The notes below the pieces were generated by a model that was not told the DNA's origin, ran no database searches, and worked only from the letters and a program-made list of their open reading frames with translations. Below, piece after piece: positions 42,110 through 52,150 of a stretch of 64,000 bases of DNA; position 1 is the stretch's first letter; every line of letters starts with the position of its first letter. The stretch lies in assembly GCF_042659445.1 (NCBI RefSeq), contig NZ_JBHSSR010000001.1; one strand, given 5' to 3'. Both the position numbers and the translations under genes were made by a program. Origin of the DNA: Macrococcoides epidermidis (GTDB lineage Bacteria; Bacillota; Bacilli; Staphylococcales; Staphylococcaceae).

Positions 42110-42823
42110 TTAAAATACATTACTGATAGTATCTTCAAAAATGATGGCATCTTCCCTTACAGATCGCAGTGGTGTTTTATTGATTACAATGAGATATTTG
42201 CCATGAAACAAATCTACAAATCCTGCTGCAGGATAAACTGATAGAGAAGTTCCGGCAACGATCAGCATATCTGCTGAATTGATTGCCTGAATCGCACTTT
42301 CTATCGTATTAGTATCTAGCGCTTCTTCATACATAACGATGTCTGGTCTTACAATACCTCCATCTTTAGGGCATCTTGGAATGCCTGCTTCATCTAATGT
42401 CAATTCATTAAGTGAATAATTTTGATTGCATTCAATACAAGAGTTATTGATTACTGTGCCGTGTAATTCAAGTACTTTTGATGAACCTGCGAGTTGGTGT
42501 AATCCATCGATATTTTGAGTGACGACAGTTACGTCTTTACCGTTATCTTCAAGTGTTCGAAGGAAAGTATGTGCAAGGTTCGGCTGTGCATCTGGATATA
42601 CAAGTTTGTCGAAGTGGAAATCAAAGTAATGCTTTGGATATCGTTTAAAGAATGAATGAGAAATAATTTGTTCAGGTGAAAATTCTGAATTAGTTTCCTG
42701 CATAAATATTCCATTAGCAGATCTGAAGTCTGGTATGCCACTTTCAGTCGATACGCCAGCTCCTCCGAAGAATACGATTTTCTTACTATCAAGTAATGCT
42801 TGTTTAAATTGTTGGATACGCAT
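42110..42823 (-). CDS. NAD-dependent protein deacylase, Sir2 family
   Basis: 237 residues. GGAGVSTESGIPDFRS (NAD binding), TQNIDGLHQLAG (catalytic region) with the general-base His in LELHGTV, VAGTSLSVYPAAG. The zinc module is incomplete: CIEC is present but the second pair reads CPKD, with Asp where a fourth Cys is usual. ATG is the complement of 42821-42823, following GGAGAAG. Single gene, convergent with the tRNA. Confidence 0.93.
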   Translation of the reverse strand: MRIQQFKQALLDSKKIVFFGGAGVSTESGIPDFRSANGIFMQETNSEFSPEQIISHSFFKRYPKHYFDFHFDKLVYPDAQPNLAHTFLRTLEDNGKDVTVVTQNIDGLHQLAGSSKVLELHGTVINNSCIECNQNYSLNELTLDEAGIPRCPKDGGIVRPDIVMYEEALDTNTIESAIQAINSADMLIVAGTSLSVYPAAGFVDLFHGKYLIVINKTPLRSVREDAIIFEDTISNVF

Positions 42824-42994
42824 TATTCTTCTCCTTTCATCAATATAATAAGTTTATCATGACGTGTCATTGTGCTCAATTTTGCAACTTTGTATGAATT
42901 CAGATATAATCAACATTTGTGAGTTTAGTAATCGTTTCGAATTGTTATCTCATTATAATAAGCTTAAATATATTTGAGTTAGCATAGAAATTTG

Positions 42995-43007
42995 GTTAAA
43001 ATTTAAC
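42995..43007. promoter_or_regulatory. Small perfect palindrome before the Nudix gene
   Basis: GTTAAA-A-TTTAAC, 6-1-6, 25 bases upstream of the Nudix start. Possibly an operator; nothing else in the ~210-base intergenic region is recognised beyond an ATGAC-GT-GTCAT dyad near 42859. Confidence 0.3.
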
Positions 43008-43031
43008 TAAGACAGATTTAAGGAGTATTGT

Positions 43032-43652
43032 ATGAATAAATTTGATGAACAAATAATAGTGGTGAATCGTGAAACCATCTTTAATCATGAGAAAAATCAT
43101 TTTAATGGCTTTATTTCTATAGAAAATCAAAAGGCGTTAGAAATTTATGAAACACTATCTAAATACGAAGTGAAACGTCGCGGTGATATGGAAGAGGATC
43201 CTTCATATAAGCAATTGATTTCATATTGTATCCTAGAAAATGAAAACGATGAGATATTAGTATATGAACGTTTAACAGGTGGTGGTGAAGCGCGTCTTCA
43301 TGGGTTAAGCTCAATTGGTATCGGCGGTCATATGAATCAGCTAGATGATACTCAGATTGAAGGGGTGTTACTAGATAATGCTGCACGTGAATTAGAAGAA
43401 GAAGTAGGCGTTAAAGATGTTAACCCACTAAATTTAAATTTAATCGGTTTTATTAACGATGATGACAATGAAGTTGGCCGTGTACATATCGGTTTAGTAT
43501 TTAAACTAAAAGTTAAAGCGTCTGAAGTTTATGTGAATGAAACAGATACTTTAAAGATAGAATGGAAACCGGAAAATACTTTAATGCAAGTTGATGAATA
43601 TGAATCATGGTCACGTATTATCATAGAATCTATATATAATGTAGGTCATTAG
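43032..43652 (+). CDS. Nudix hydrolase-like protein
   Basis: 206 residues. SSIGIGGHMNQ followed by LLDNAARELEEEVGV gives the Nudix helix RE-x-x-EE-x-G, with a longer gap than usual between the GG and the helix. Hydrolyses some nucleoside diphosphate-linked compound; the substrate cannot be told. In S. aureus as recalled, a similar gene lies ahead of the next one and tig. ATG at 43032 follows AAGGAG. Confidence 0.85.
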   Translation: MNKFDEQIIVVNRETIFNHEKNHFNGFISIENQKALEIYETLSKYEVKRRGDMEEDPSYKQLISYCILENENDEILVYERLTGGGEARLHGLSSIGIGGHMNQLDDTQIEGVLLDNAARELEEEVGVKDVNPLNLNLIGFINDDDNEVGRVHIGLVFKLKVKASEVYVNETDTLKIEWKPENTLMQVDEYESWSRIIIESIYNVGH

Positions 43653-43653
43653 T

Positions 43654-44613
43654 ATGTCTGATATTATTATCTTTCCGAAGTTGCAAGGAAATTTAATGAA
43701 ACAGATAAAAGCAGCAATGAAGCGTGCAGATTATGAAACAGCATATGATTTATTCAATGATTATGAAAAGCATTTCGAGTTAACTGAAGACGAGCATCTT
43801 ATAAAACTGGATTGTCTTTATCAGTTAGAGAGTTTCCTTGAATTACGTGAAGAATCTAGTATATTGCTTAATCAAGGACATTACGCATATTCAACAATTG
43901 TTCCGTATTTTATAGAAAGTTTATTAAAATTGAAACAATATAAAACGGTGATTGAGTTAATTGAAGGGCTGCGTAGTGAAGATGTTGATCACAAACTGAT
44001 AGTGTCACTTATGCCTTTTTATGATGAGGCAAATCATCAGTTGAATAAAAGAAATGATGCACATTTAAAGTTTATACAGACTTTTAAAGATAATGATTAC
44101 AATAAACAGCTTGAATTGATTATGGAGTTGATAGAATCTGAAGATTTTCGATTCCAGATGAGCTTTGTTCAGCTATTAGAATATAATGAAATACATCCTG
44201 TAATTAGCAGTATGATGATAGAGTATTTATTATTATCGAACTTTAAAGGTGAAGTGAAATTTACTAAGCTCAATGTCGATACTAGAATCAATGTTTCGAA
44301 TTTAAACACGATGGTCCATTCATCATTCATGTCTGAAGTAGTTGCAGAAGTTAAAGCATACTATGAGAACAATAGTCCGAACATCGTTGATGTTATTGTA
44401 GAAACGATGAAGTTACACAATACTGTAATGCATCCAATTCACTTTCAGACATTCTTTAATAGCGCTACTCTAACTGTTGTGGATGCTTATATTGCAATGT
44501 TTAATAGACTATTTAATATTGAAGACAGTGCGATAGATTTGTCTAATACACAATTTGAAGATATAATTAAAGCTATTAATTTACTAGAAAATTATAATCT
44601 GATACATGAATAA
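43654..44613 (+). CDS. Unknown helical-repeat (TPR-like) protein upstream of tig
   Basis: 319 residues, soluble and acidic, with helix pairs such as MKRADYETAYDLFNDYEKHF and YKTVIELIEGLRSEDVD resembling tetratricopeptide units in the first half. No catalytic motif. Starts 1 base after the Nudix stop. Conserved beside tig in staphylococci as recalled; function unknown, a scaffold role is likely. Confidence 0.75.
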   Translation: MSDIIIFPKLQGNLMKQIKAAMKRADYETAYDLFNDYEKHFELTEDEHLIKLDCLYQLESFLELREESSILLNQGHYAYSTIVPYFIESLLKLKQYKTVIELIEGLRSEDVDHKLIVSLMPFYDEANHQLNKRNDAHLKFIQTFKDNDYNKQLELIMELIESEDFRFQMSFVQLLEYNEIHPVISSMMIEYLLLSNFKGEVKFTKLNVDTRINVSNLNTMVHSSFMSEVVAEVKAYYENNSPNIVDVIVETMKLHNTVMHPIHFQTFFNSATLTVVDAYIAMFNRLFNIEDSAIDLSNTQFEDIIKAINLLENYNLIHE

Positions 44614-44710
44614 AAACATGTTAGATACATAGATAGATGTAAGTATTATCATGGCATTGATAAAAAAATATAAAAAATGATATTATAGTTTGTAATTTCA
44701 GCTAAAAATG

Positions 44711-44738
44711 TTGAAGCAAGATTGTTATATGCTATAAT
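44711..44738 (+). promoter_or_regulatory. tig promoter
   Basis: TTGAAG (44711-44716), 16-base spacer, TATAAT (44733-44738). Confidence 0.7.
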
Positions 44739-44781
44739 TAATGAGTTGAAAAAATTTTAGAAAAACGTGGAGGAATTACAC

Positions 44782-46065
44782 ATGTCAGCAAAATGGGAAA
44801 AACAAGAAGGTAATGAAGGATTATTAACAGTAACAGTTCCTGAAGAGGAAGTTAAAGCTGGATTAGATAAAGCATTCGCTAAAGTTGTTAAACAAGTTAA
44901 CGTACCAGGTTTCCGTAAAGGAAAAATGCCTCGTCAAATGTTCGAACAACGTTTCGGTGTTGAATCTTTATTCCAGGATGCATTAGATATCATCTTACCG
45001 GATGCATATGCTAACGCAATCGATGAAGTAGGTATTAACCCTGTAGATCGTCCTGAAATTGATGTAGAACAAATGGAAAAAGGTAAAGAATTAATCTTTA
45101 CTGCTAAAGTTACTGTAGAACCAGAAGTTGAATTAGGTGATTACAAAGGTCTTGAAGTTGAAAAATTTGAGACTGAAGTAACTGAAGAAGAATTAAATGA
45201 AGCAATCAATGCTGATCTAGCACGTAAAGCTGAATTAGTTGTTAAAGAAGAAGGCGAAGTTGCTGAAGGCGATGTTGTTAACTTAGACTTTGATGGTTAT
45301 GTTAATGATGAAGCATTCGAAGGTGGAAAAGCTGAAGGATACGATTTAGAAATCGGTTCAGGTCAATTTATTCCTGGTTTCGAAGAGCAATTAGTTGGAA
45401 CTAAAGTTGGCGACGAAAAAGACGTTAACGTTACATTCCCTGAAGAATACCATGCTGAAGAATTAGCTGGTAAAGAAGCAGTGTTTAAAGTAAAAATCAA
45501 CGAAGTTAAATCTAAAGAAGTACCTGAATTAGATGATGAAATGGCTAAAGAATTAGATGATTCAGTTGATTCAGTTGATGCTTATAAAACTAAATATAAA
45601 GCAGATTTAGAAGAACAAAAGAAATTACAAGCTGAAAACGATACGAAAGAAAGCTTAGTAATGCAAGCAGTTGAAAATGCTAAAGTAGATATCCCTGAAG
45701 CAATGATCAACACAGAATTAGATCGTATGATGCAAGAATTTGAACAACGTATTGCACAACAAGGTTTAAATTTAGAATTATACTTCCAGTTCTCAGGTCA
45801 AACTGAAGAGCAATTAAAAGAGAGCATGAAAGCTGATGCTGAACAACGTGTTAAAACGAACTTAACTTTAGCTGCGATTGCTAATGCTGAAAATATTGAA
45901 GTAAGCGATGCAGATGTTGATGCAGAACTTACAAAAATGAGTGAGCAGTTCGGTATGTCAGTTGAAGATATTAAAGCTGCATTAGGTAATGGAGCAATCT
46001 TAAAAGACGATCTTCGTATCCAAAAAGCAATTGACGTTTTAGTTTCTGAATCTAAAACTAAATAA
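44782..46065 (+). CDS. tig: Trigger factor
   Basis: 427 residues. Ribosome-bound chaperone and prolyl isomerase. N-terminal ribosome-docking loop VPGFRKGKMPRQMF (about 41-54), FKBP-type domain (about 160-245; DGYVNDEAFEGGKAEGYDLE), and the C-terminal helical chaperone arms. ATG at 44782 follows GTGGAGG; GTG at 44767 belongs to the ribosome binding site region. High codon adaptation fits strong expression. Confidence 0.97.
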   Translation: MSAKWEKQEGNEGLLTVTVPEEEVKAGLDKAFAKVVKQVNVPGFRKGKMPRQMFEQRFGVESLFQDALDIILPDAYANAIDEVGINPVDRPEIDVEQMEKGKELIFTAKVTVEPEVELGDYKGLEVEKFETEVTEEELNEAINADLARKAELVVKEEGEVAEGDVVNLDFDGYVNDEAFEGGKAEGYDLEIGSGQFIPGFEEQLVGTKVGDEKDVNVTFPEEYHAEELAGKEAVFKVKINEVKSKEVPELDDEMAKELDDSVDSVDAYKTKYKADLEEQKKLQAENDTKESLVMQAVENAKVDIPEAMINTELDRMMQEFEQRIAQQGLNLELYFQFSGQTEEQLKESMKADAEQRVKTNLTLAAIANAENIEVSDADVDAELTKMSEQFGMSVEDIKAALGNGAILKDDLRIQKAIDVLVSESKTK

Positions 46066-46106
46066 TAAGTAGTATTGTATATAGTTTAACTATCAATATA
46101 ATCAGA

Positions 46107-46158
46107 AACCGAACAAACCGTAAAATCGCTTTTGATTTTTAAGTTTGTTCGGTTTTGT
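46107..46158 (+). terminator. Terminator of tig
   Basis: AACCGAACAAAC pairs with GTTTGTTCGGTT around an inner AAATCGCTTTTGATTT hairpin; T-rich end. Confidence 0.88.
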
Positions 46159-46220
46159 TATGATAATGATTAATTTAAATTATAGATAAATAAAAAGCAG
46201 ATGATTTTCGAATTAAAAGT

Positions 46221-46249
46221 TTGCAAACAACAGGAAACTTTAGTATATT
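46221..46249 (+). promoter_or_regulatory. clpX promoter
   Basis: TTGCAA (46221-46226), 17-base spacer, TATATT (46244-46249). Confidence 0.65.
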
Positions 46250-46273
46250 CTTTAAAAGATAGGGGTGTTAAGT

Positions 46274-47530
46274 GTGTCTAAATTTAATGAAGAAGAGAAC
46301 TTAAAATGCTCATTCTGTGGTAAGGATCAAGATCAGGTTAAGAAACTTGTAGCAGGTAGTGGTGTATACATTTGTAACGAATGTATCGAATTATGTTCAG
46401 AAATCGTTGCTGAAGAACTTAAAACGATTGAACATGAAGAAATCACTGAAATTCCTAAACCACATGAAATGTTAGCTTTATTAGATGAATATGTAATTGG
46501 TCAGACAAAAGCGAAAAAAGCGCTGTCTGTTGCAGTATATAATCATTATAAACGTATTTTTAAACCGATGGATGAAGAAGAGGTTGAATTACAAAAAAGT
46601 AATATCGCTTTAATTGGTCCAACGGGTTCAGGTAAAACGTTATTAGCACAAACTTTAGCACGTTCATTAAACGTTCCATTTGCAATTGCAGATGCAACAA
46701 GTTTAACTGAAGCGGGTTATGTAGGTGAAGACGTTGAAAACATTTTGCTCCGTTTAATTCAAGCGGCTGATTTTGATATTGAACGTGCTGAAAAAGGGAT
46801 TATCTATGTCGATGAAATCGATAAGATTGCCCGTAAATCAGAAAATACATCGATTACGCGCGATGTAAGTGGTGAAGGTGTACAACAAGCGTTACTTAAA
46901 ATTTTAGAAGGTACTGTTGCAAGTGTTCCGCCACAAGGTGGTAGAAAACACCCAAACCAGGAATTTATTCAGATTGATACGACGAATATTCTATTTATTT
47001 TAGGTGGCGCGTTTGATGGTATTGATGAAGTGATTAAACGTCGTCTCGGTGAAAAAGTTATTGGATTTACCGGAATTAAAGAGAAAGATTTTGATGATGA
47101 GACGCTTTTATCACAAATTAAACCAGAAGATTTACAAAGCTATGGGTTAATACCTGAATTTATCGGTCGTATTCCTGTAGTCGCTAACCTTGAACAACTT
47201 GATGTTGAAGCGCTGAAAAGTATTTTGACACAACCTAAGAATGCCTTGGTTAAGCAATATACTAAAATGCTTGCTTTAGATGAAGTTGAATTAGAGTTTA
47301 CTGAGGAAGCTTTAACAGCGATCAGCCAGTTAGCAATTGAAAGGAAAACAGGTGCGCGTGGATTACGTTCAATTATTGAAGAATCCATGATGGACGTAAT
47401 GTTCGACATTCCTTCACTAGAAAATGTTAAACGCGTTGTTATTACAGAAGCTGCAATAAAAGATGATGCTGCGCCAGAAATGTATGATGCAGATGATAAA
47501 TTAATTAATGATATTGTAACTTCAGCATAA
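46274..47530 (+). CDS. clpX: ATP-dependent Clp protease ATP-binding subunit ClpX
   Basis: 418 residues. N-terminal zinc-binding domain CSFCGK...CNEC, Walker A GPTGSGKT (about 115-122), Walker B IIYVDEID, sensor and arginine finger regions, and the IGF loop in KVIGF that docks to ClpP. Unfolds tagged substrates for ClpP. GTG at 46274 is 6 bases after AGGGGTG; GTG at 46265 is inside that site. Confidence 0.97.
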   Translation: MSKFNEEENLKCSFCGKDQDQVKKLVAGSGVYICNECIELCSEIVAEELKTIEHEEITEIPKPHEMLALLDEYVIGQTKAKKALSVAVYNHYKRIFKPMDEEEVELQKSNIALIGPTGSGKTLLAQTLARSLNVPFAIADATSLTEAGYVGEDVENILLRLIQAADFDIERAEKGIIYVDEIDKIARKSENTSITRDVSGEGVQQALLKILEGTVASVPPQGGRKHPNQEFIQIDTTNILFILGGAFDGIDEVIKRRLGEKVIGFTGIKEKDFDDETLLSQIKPEDLQSYGLIPEFIGRIPVVANLEQLDVEALKSILTQPKNALVKQYTKMLALDEVELEFTEEALTAISQLAIERKTGARGLRSIIEESMMDVMFDIPSLENVKRVVITEAAIKDDAAPEMYDADDKLINDIVTSA

Positions 47531-47560
47531 AACCTGCCGTATGGTGGGTTTTTTACTATT
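47530..47560 (+). terminator. Terminator of clpX
   Basis: AAAACCTGCC-GTAT-GGTGGGTTTTTT, a short hairpin with a mismatch-tolerant stem and T6. Confidence 0.8.
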
Positions 47561-47635
47561 TATAAATCAATTATCATATATTTATTAAAAAATCGTGTAT
47601 AATAGTAAGACGTAAATGAAGAATAGGAGAAAGTC

Positions 47636-48226
47636 ATGAATATAAATCCAAATAATGTAGAAATATTAATCAGCGCAGTAAAACCTGAACAGTATCCAGA
47701 TACAGGTTTACCGGAAGTTGCTTTAGCTGGACGTTCGAATGTTGGTAAATCATCTTTTATAAATACGATGATTGGCCGTAAGAGTATGGCACGTATCTCT
47801 TCGAAGCCAGGTAAGACACAAACATTAAATTTCTTTAAGATTGATGACCAATTAGTCTTTGTCGATGTACCTGGATATGGGTATGCAAAAGTTTCTAAAA
47901 CAGAGCGTGAACGCTGGGGAAAGATGATTGAGACATATATTACGACCCGTGAGCCTTTAGCGGTTGTTATTCAACTTGTTGATATACGTCATAATCCTAG
48001 TGAAGATGACAGATTAATGTACGACTTTTTAAAACATTATGATATACCAACAATCGTTATCGCTACGAAAGAAGATAAAATTCCTAAAGGAAAAGTTCAG
48101 AAACATCTTAAGGTGATTAAACAAGATTTGGATATGGATCCAGATGATACACTTATTAGTTATTCTTCATTAAGTAATGCCAAGAATGATTTAATCCTTA
48201 ATGCAATTGAGAAGTACTTAAAATAA
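47636..48226 (+). CDS. engB: Ribosome biogenesis GTPase EngB (YsxC)
   Basis: 196 residues. G1 AGRSNVGKSSF, G3 DVPGYG, G4 TKED, typical of the EngB/YsxC TrmE-Era-like GTPases needed for late 50S assembly. ATG at 47636 follows AGGAGA. Between clpX and hemA, as in staphylococci. Confidence 0.96.
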   Translation: MNINPNNVEILISAVKPEQYPDTGLPEVALAGRSNVGKSSFINTMIGRKSMARISSKPGKTQTLNFFKIDDQLVFVDVPGYGYAKVSKTERERWGKMIETYITTREPLAVVIQLVDIRHNPSEDDRLMYDFLKHYDIPTIVIATKEDKIPKGKVQKHLKVIKQDLDMDPDDTLISYSSLSNAKNDLILNAIEKYLK

Positions 48227-48323
48227 TTTGTGAATTTTTAGTGACGAATATTTATATTTTGTAAATAAAACATAAAAGAAATGTTAGTATAGAAGTAATG
48301 GCAAAAAAATGGGGGCGGAATAC

Positions 48324-49664
48324 ATGCATATCGTTGTTGTGAGTGTGAATCACAAAACAGCTGATGTGAGTTTGAGGGAGAAACTTACATTTTCAGATGA
48401 AACGATTGAACGTGCACATAGTGCACTTATTAATCAAAAATCAGTGTTAGAAGGTGTAATCCTATCCACATGTAATAGAACAGAAATCTATGCTGTCGTT
48501 GATCAGGTGCATACAGGTAGATATTATATAAAATCATTTTTATCTGAATGGTTTGATGTGGATATAGACATCGTTAAATCAGTAACAGATGTAAAAGTTG
48601 GACATGCTGCAATTTACCATCTATTTAAAGTAATTACAGGACTAGATTCAATTGTACTAGGTGAAACTCAAATTTTAGGTCAAATGAGAGATAGTTTCTT
48701 ACTTGCTCAAACAGAAGGTACAACAGGTACGATTTTTAATCGTTTATTCAAAGATGCAATTACGCTTGCAAAGAAAGCACATGCTGAAACAGATATTTCT
48801 TCAAAAGCAGTATCTGTTTCGTATGCAGCAGTTGAATTATCTAAGAAAGTCTTAGGCACATTAGAAAATAAAAAAATCTTAATCATTGGTGCCGGAGAAA
48901 TGGCTGAGCTTGCATTAGAGAACTTAGTAGGTTCTGGTGCAGCGGAGATTACCGTAATTAATCGTACAGCAGAAAAAGCAATCTCTCTTGCAGATAAATA
49001 CGGTGGGAGTCAAAAATCTATGGATGAATTACAATGTGCATTAATTGAAAATGATATTGTTATTTCTTCTACAAGTGCTCAGGATTTTATTATTACGAAA
49101 CCGATGATGTATGATTTAATGAAGATGCGTAATAATCGTTCAATCGTATTAATTGATATTGCAGTGCCACGTGACATTGATCCTGCTGTGAATGATATTG
49201 ATCTTATCTTTAACTACGACGTTGATGATCTTAAAGGATTAGTGGATGCAAATTTAGCTGAGCGTCAAAAAGCAGCAAATATCATCGAGACGATGATAGA
49301 TACACAAGTCGAAGATTTTATTGCCTGGATTAATATGCTAGGTGTTGTACCAGTTATTACTGCATTACGTGAAAAAGCATTACGTATTCAGGAAACAACG
49401 ATGGAAAGTATTGATCGTAAAATGCCGGACTTAACAGATCGTGAAAGAAAAGTAATTTCTAAACATATGAAGAGTATCATCAATCAAATGTTAAAAGACC
49501 CAATTTCACAGGCAAAAGAAATTAGTGGTTCTGAAAATAGAGAAGCAGAACTTCAGTTTTTCCAGGATATCTTTAATATTTCAAATGAAGTTGAAAGTTT
49601 AAATCAAAATGTAACGATGGTACATCGTACGGAAGAGAGCTTTACGTTAAGTCCTAAACATTAG
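48324..49664 (+). CDS. hemA: Glutamyl-tRNA reductase
   Basis: 446 residues. Reduces Glu-tRNA to glutamate-1-semialdehyde, the first step of the C5 heme path. Catalytic Cys in LSTCNRTEIYAV (about residue 50), the NADPH domain with KILIIGAGEMAEL, and a C-terminal dimerisation helix. ATG at 48324 follows GGGGGCGG; the GTG/ATG at 48309 lies on it. First gene of hemAXCDBL. Confidence 0.97.
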   Translation: MHIVVVSVNHKTADVSLREKLTFSDETIERAHSALINQKSVLEGVILSTCNRTEIYAVVDQVHTGRYYIKSFLSEWFDVDIDIVKSVTDVKVGHAAIYHLFKVITGLDSIVLGETQILGQMRDSFLLAQTEGTTGTIFNRLFKDAITLAKKAHAETDISSKAVSVSYAAVELSKKVLGTLENKKILIIGAGEMAELALENLVGSGAAEITVINRTAEKAISLADKYGGSQKSMDELQCALIENDIVISSTSAQDFIITKPMMYDLMKMRNNRSIVLIDIAVPRDIDPAVNDIDLIFNYDVDDLKGLVDANLAERQKAANIIETMIDTQVEDFIAWINMLGVVPVITALREKALRIQETTMESIDRKMPDLTDRERKVISKHMKSIINQMLKDPISQAKEISGSENREAELQFFQDIFNISNEVESLNQNVTMVHRTEESFTLSPKH

Positions 49665-49672
49665 GTGATAAA

Positions 49673-50506
49673 ATGAATGAATTATTATTAATGCGTTTAC
49701 ATGAAGCAATACTTATTCTATACATGATAAGTATTGCTTGTTATTTCTTTGACTTTGTAGAGAAGTCACCCCGACTTAAACGTTATGGATATTTATTATT
49801 ACTTAGCGTATTTGTTTTGCAGTCAATTTCAATTATCTTGTTTATTTTTATAGTGGGGCGAATTCCTATAGAAACGATCAATGAAGGTTTCTATTTTTTT
49901 ACGTGGCTCATAATTTTGATATCATTAATATTATCTAAGGTAATTCGAACAGAGTTTTTTATCTTTTTGATGAATTTAATAGGATTCGTATTTATGATGA
50001 TTCATACGTTTCAACCTTTAGATCTTTCTACTGGAACAACTGTTTCACATATGATGAATGAACTATTGTGGATACATGTTACACTTGCAATAGTTTCTTA
50101 TGTCATGTATTTAATAGCTGCTTTGCATGCCGTGTTATACTTAATACAAATGCACCAATTAAAACAAAAGAAATTTAATCATAAATTTTTCAGAATAAGT
50201 GATCTGGAAAGTTTGAGTCGATTTGTACAAATATTCTCGATAATTGGCTGCGTTATGTTAATGATTTCATTAATATTAGGCATTTACTGGGGAATTACTT
50301 TTGAAGGGAAATCCATCTGGACGGACTCTAAAGTGTTAGGTTCACTGTTACTACTTATCGGTTATTCCGTATATATATTTTTACATCAAAAAAACAAGTT
50401 GATGATGCATAGATTGATGGATTTTAATATCGTGTTATTCTTATTATTACTCATTAATTATTTAATCATTTCTCGTTTTTCAGGATTCCACCAGTTATTC
50501 TATTAA
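49673..50506 (+). CDS. hemX: HemX, CcsA-like membrane protein
   Basis: 277 residues, eight membrane segments, with the cytochrome c assembly (CcsA/ResC-like) pattern: HVTLAIVSYVMYLIAALHAV and ILGIYWGITFEGKSIW. In Bacillus HemX lowers the amount of HemA; in S. aureus HemX with heme tunes GtrR/HemA abundance. Its place between hemA and hemC fits that role. ATG at 49673 follows TAGGTGA. Confidence 0.92.
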   Translation: MNELLLMRLHEAILILYMISIACYFFDFVEKSPRLKRYGYLLLLSVFVLQSISIILFIFIVGRIPIETINEGFYFFTWLIILISLILSKVIRTEFFIFLMNLIGFVFMMIHTFQPLDLSTGTTVSHMMNELLWIHVTLAIVSYVMYLIAALHAVLYLIQMHQLKQKKFNHKFFRISDLESLSRFVQIFSIIGCVMLMISLILGIYWGITFEGKSIWTDSKVLGSLLLLIGYSVYIFLHQKNKLMMHRLMDFNIVLFLLLLINYLIISRFSGFHQLFY

Positions 50507-50521
50507 TATTTGGAGGCTAAT

Positions 50522-51454
50522 ATGAAAAAATTTATCGTTGGTTCTAGAAGAAGTCAGCTTGCACTTACTCAAAGCAAGCAGTTTATCGCTAAACTTAAAG
50601 AAAAGAATCCAGGCGTTGAAATAGAAATTAAAGAGATTGTGACTAAAGGCGACCAGATTGTTAATGTGCAATTATCTAAAGTTGGTGGAAAAGGATTGTT
50701 CGTTAAAGAAATTGAAGCTGCGCTTTATAATAAAGAAATTGATTTTGCGATTCATTCTTTAAAAGATGTACCAAGTGTATTGCCAGAAGGGCTCACATTA
50801 GGTTGTATTCCAGATAGAGAAGATGCACGAGATGCATTTATTTCTAAAGGACACGTTAAGTTATCTGACTTAAAAGAAGGTGCAATTGTAGGGACATCGT
50901 CTTTACGTCGTGGCGCTCAAATATTAAATTTATACCCACATCTTAATATAGAATGGATTCGTGGAAATATTGATACACGACTTAAAAAGCTTGAAACTGA
51001 AAACTTTGATGCCATTATATTAGCTGCGGCTGGACTTAACCGTATGGGTTGGGGTGAAGATATTGTAACAGAATATCTTGATCCTGAAACAATGCTTCCA
51101 GCTATTGGGCAAGGCGCTTTAGGGATTGAATGTCGTATTGATGATTTAGAGACGCTTTCATTACTTGCTACCGTTCACAACAGTGAAACTGAAGTATGCA
51201 CACAGGCAGAGCGCGAATTTTTAAAACTTATGGATGGCAGCTGTCAAGTACCGATTGCGGGACATGCAGTAATGTCTAATGATGAAATTACTTTTACCGG
51301 TCTGATTATGTCTACTGACGGTAAAGAGAAATATAAAGTAACTGAATCAGGTACTGACCCTGTTGCATTAGGTGCGAAAGTAGCTGATGCCATGCAACGA
51401 AATGGTGCACAAAAGATTATCGAAACTTTAAATAATACGCCAAAATCAAATTAG
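50522..51454 (+). CDS. hemC: Porphobilinogen deaminase (hydroxymethylbilane synthase)
   Basis: 310 residues. Joins four porphobilinogens into hydroxymethylbilane. VGSRRSQLALTQ at the N-terminus, the substrate loop FAIHSLKDVPS, GTSSLRRGAQ, and the dipyrromethane cofactor Cys in GSCQVPIAGHA (about residue 241). ATG at 50522 follows TTGGAGG; ATG at 50510 is rejected for spacing. Confidence 0.97.
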   Translation: MKKFIVGSRRSQLALTQSKQFIAKLKEKNPGVEIEIKEIVTKGDQIVNVQLSKVGGKGLFVKEIEAALYNKEIDFAIHSLKDVPSVLPEGLTLGCIPDREDARDAFISKGHVKLSDLKEGAIVGTSSLRRGAQILNLYPHLNIEWIRGNIDTRLKKLETENFDAIILAAAGLNRMGWGEDIVTEYLDPETMLPAIGQGALGIECRIDDLETLSLLATVHNSETEVCTQAEREFLKLMDGSCQVPIAGHAVMSNDEITFTGLIMSTDGKEKYKVTESGTDPVALGAKVADAMQRNGAQKIIETLNNTPKSN

Positions 51455-51466
51455 AGGATGGTAACC

Positions 51467-52150
51467 ATGAAGCCAATTGTATTGATGACAGATAGTAAAT
51501 TGTATAAGGATGAGCGCGTTGAAATTATTCACCTACCGTTTATCGGTGTTGAACCTCTTCCTGTACAACCTACACGTCAGCACTATGATTGGCTTATTTT
51601 TACGAGTAAAAATGCAGTAGAAATCTTTTTTAAACTGTATGCTCATGTTACTTTTGAAAATATCGCTGCGATAGGAATAAAAACAAAAGAACATATTGAA
51701 CATTACAATCATAAAGTAGCATTTATGCCGTCTCAATTTAATCAGGAAAGTTTCATCGATGAAATGGATAATATATTTTGTCACAGTACAGTGTGTTTAC
51801 CTATTTCAACAGAAGCGAGACCGAAAATGTATGAAGCATTGAAATCTTTGGCGGATGTCGATAGAATTGATTTATACAGTCCTGTAAAAATTGATGAAAA
51901 TATTAATTCAGCATTACAATTGATGCGAACACAGCAGGTAGACTGGATAACTTTCATGTCACCATCTAGTGTTAATGCGTTTGGTAAACAGAAATTAGAA
52001 CAGTATATATCTGTTATGGCGATTGGCCATGTCACGAGCAGTGCATTAAATCAATTAAATATTGAGCATTATGTAAGTCAGTTTGAAACGAAGAAGAGTA
52101 TGATTGATACTATATTGAATATAGAAAACAAGAGAAAAGGTGGATTATAA
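51467..52150 (+). CDS. hemD: Uroporphyrinogen-III synthase
   Basis: 227 residues, a divergent family recognised by DWLIFTSKNAVEIFF, ISTEARPKMYEAL and DWITFMSPSSVNAF, and by position between hemC and hemB. It closes and inverts ring D to give uroporphyrinogen III, the branch point to protoheme and to siroheme (SumT). ATG at 51467 follows GAGGATGG; overlaps hemB by one base. Confidence 0.93.
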   Translation: MKPIVLMTDSKLYKDERVEIIHLPFIGVEPLPVQPTRQHYDWLIFTSKNAVEIFFKLYAHVTFENIAAIGIKTKEHIEHYNHKVAFMPSQFNQESFIDEMDNIFCHSTVCLPISTEARPKMYEALKSLADVDRIDLYSPVKIDENINSALQLMRTQQVDWITFMSPSSVNAFGKQKLEQYISVMAIGHVTSSALNQLNIEHYVSQFETKKSMIDTILNIENKRKGGL

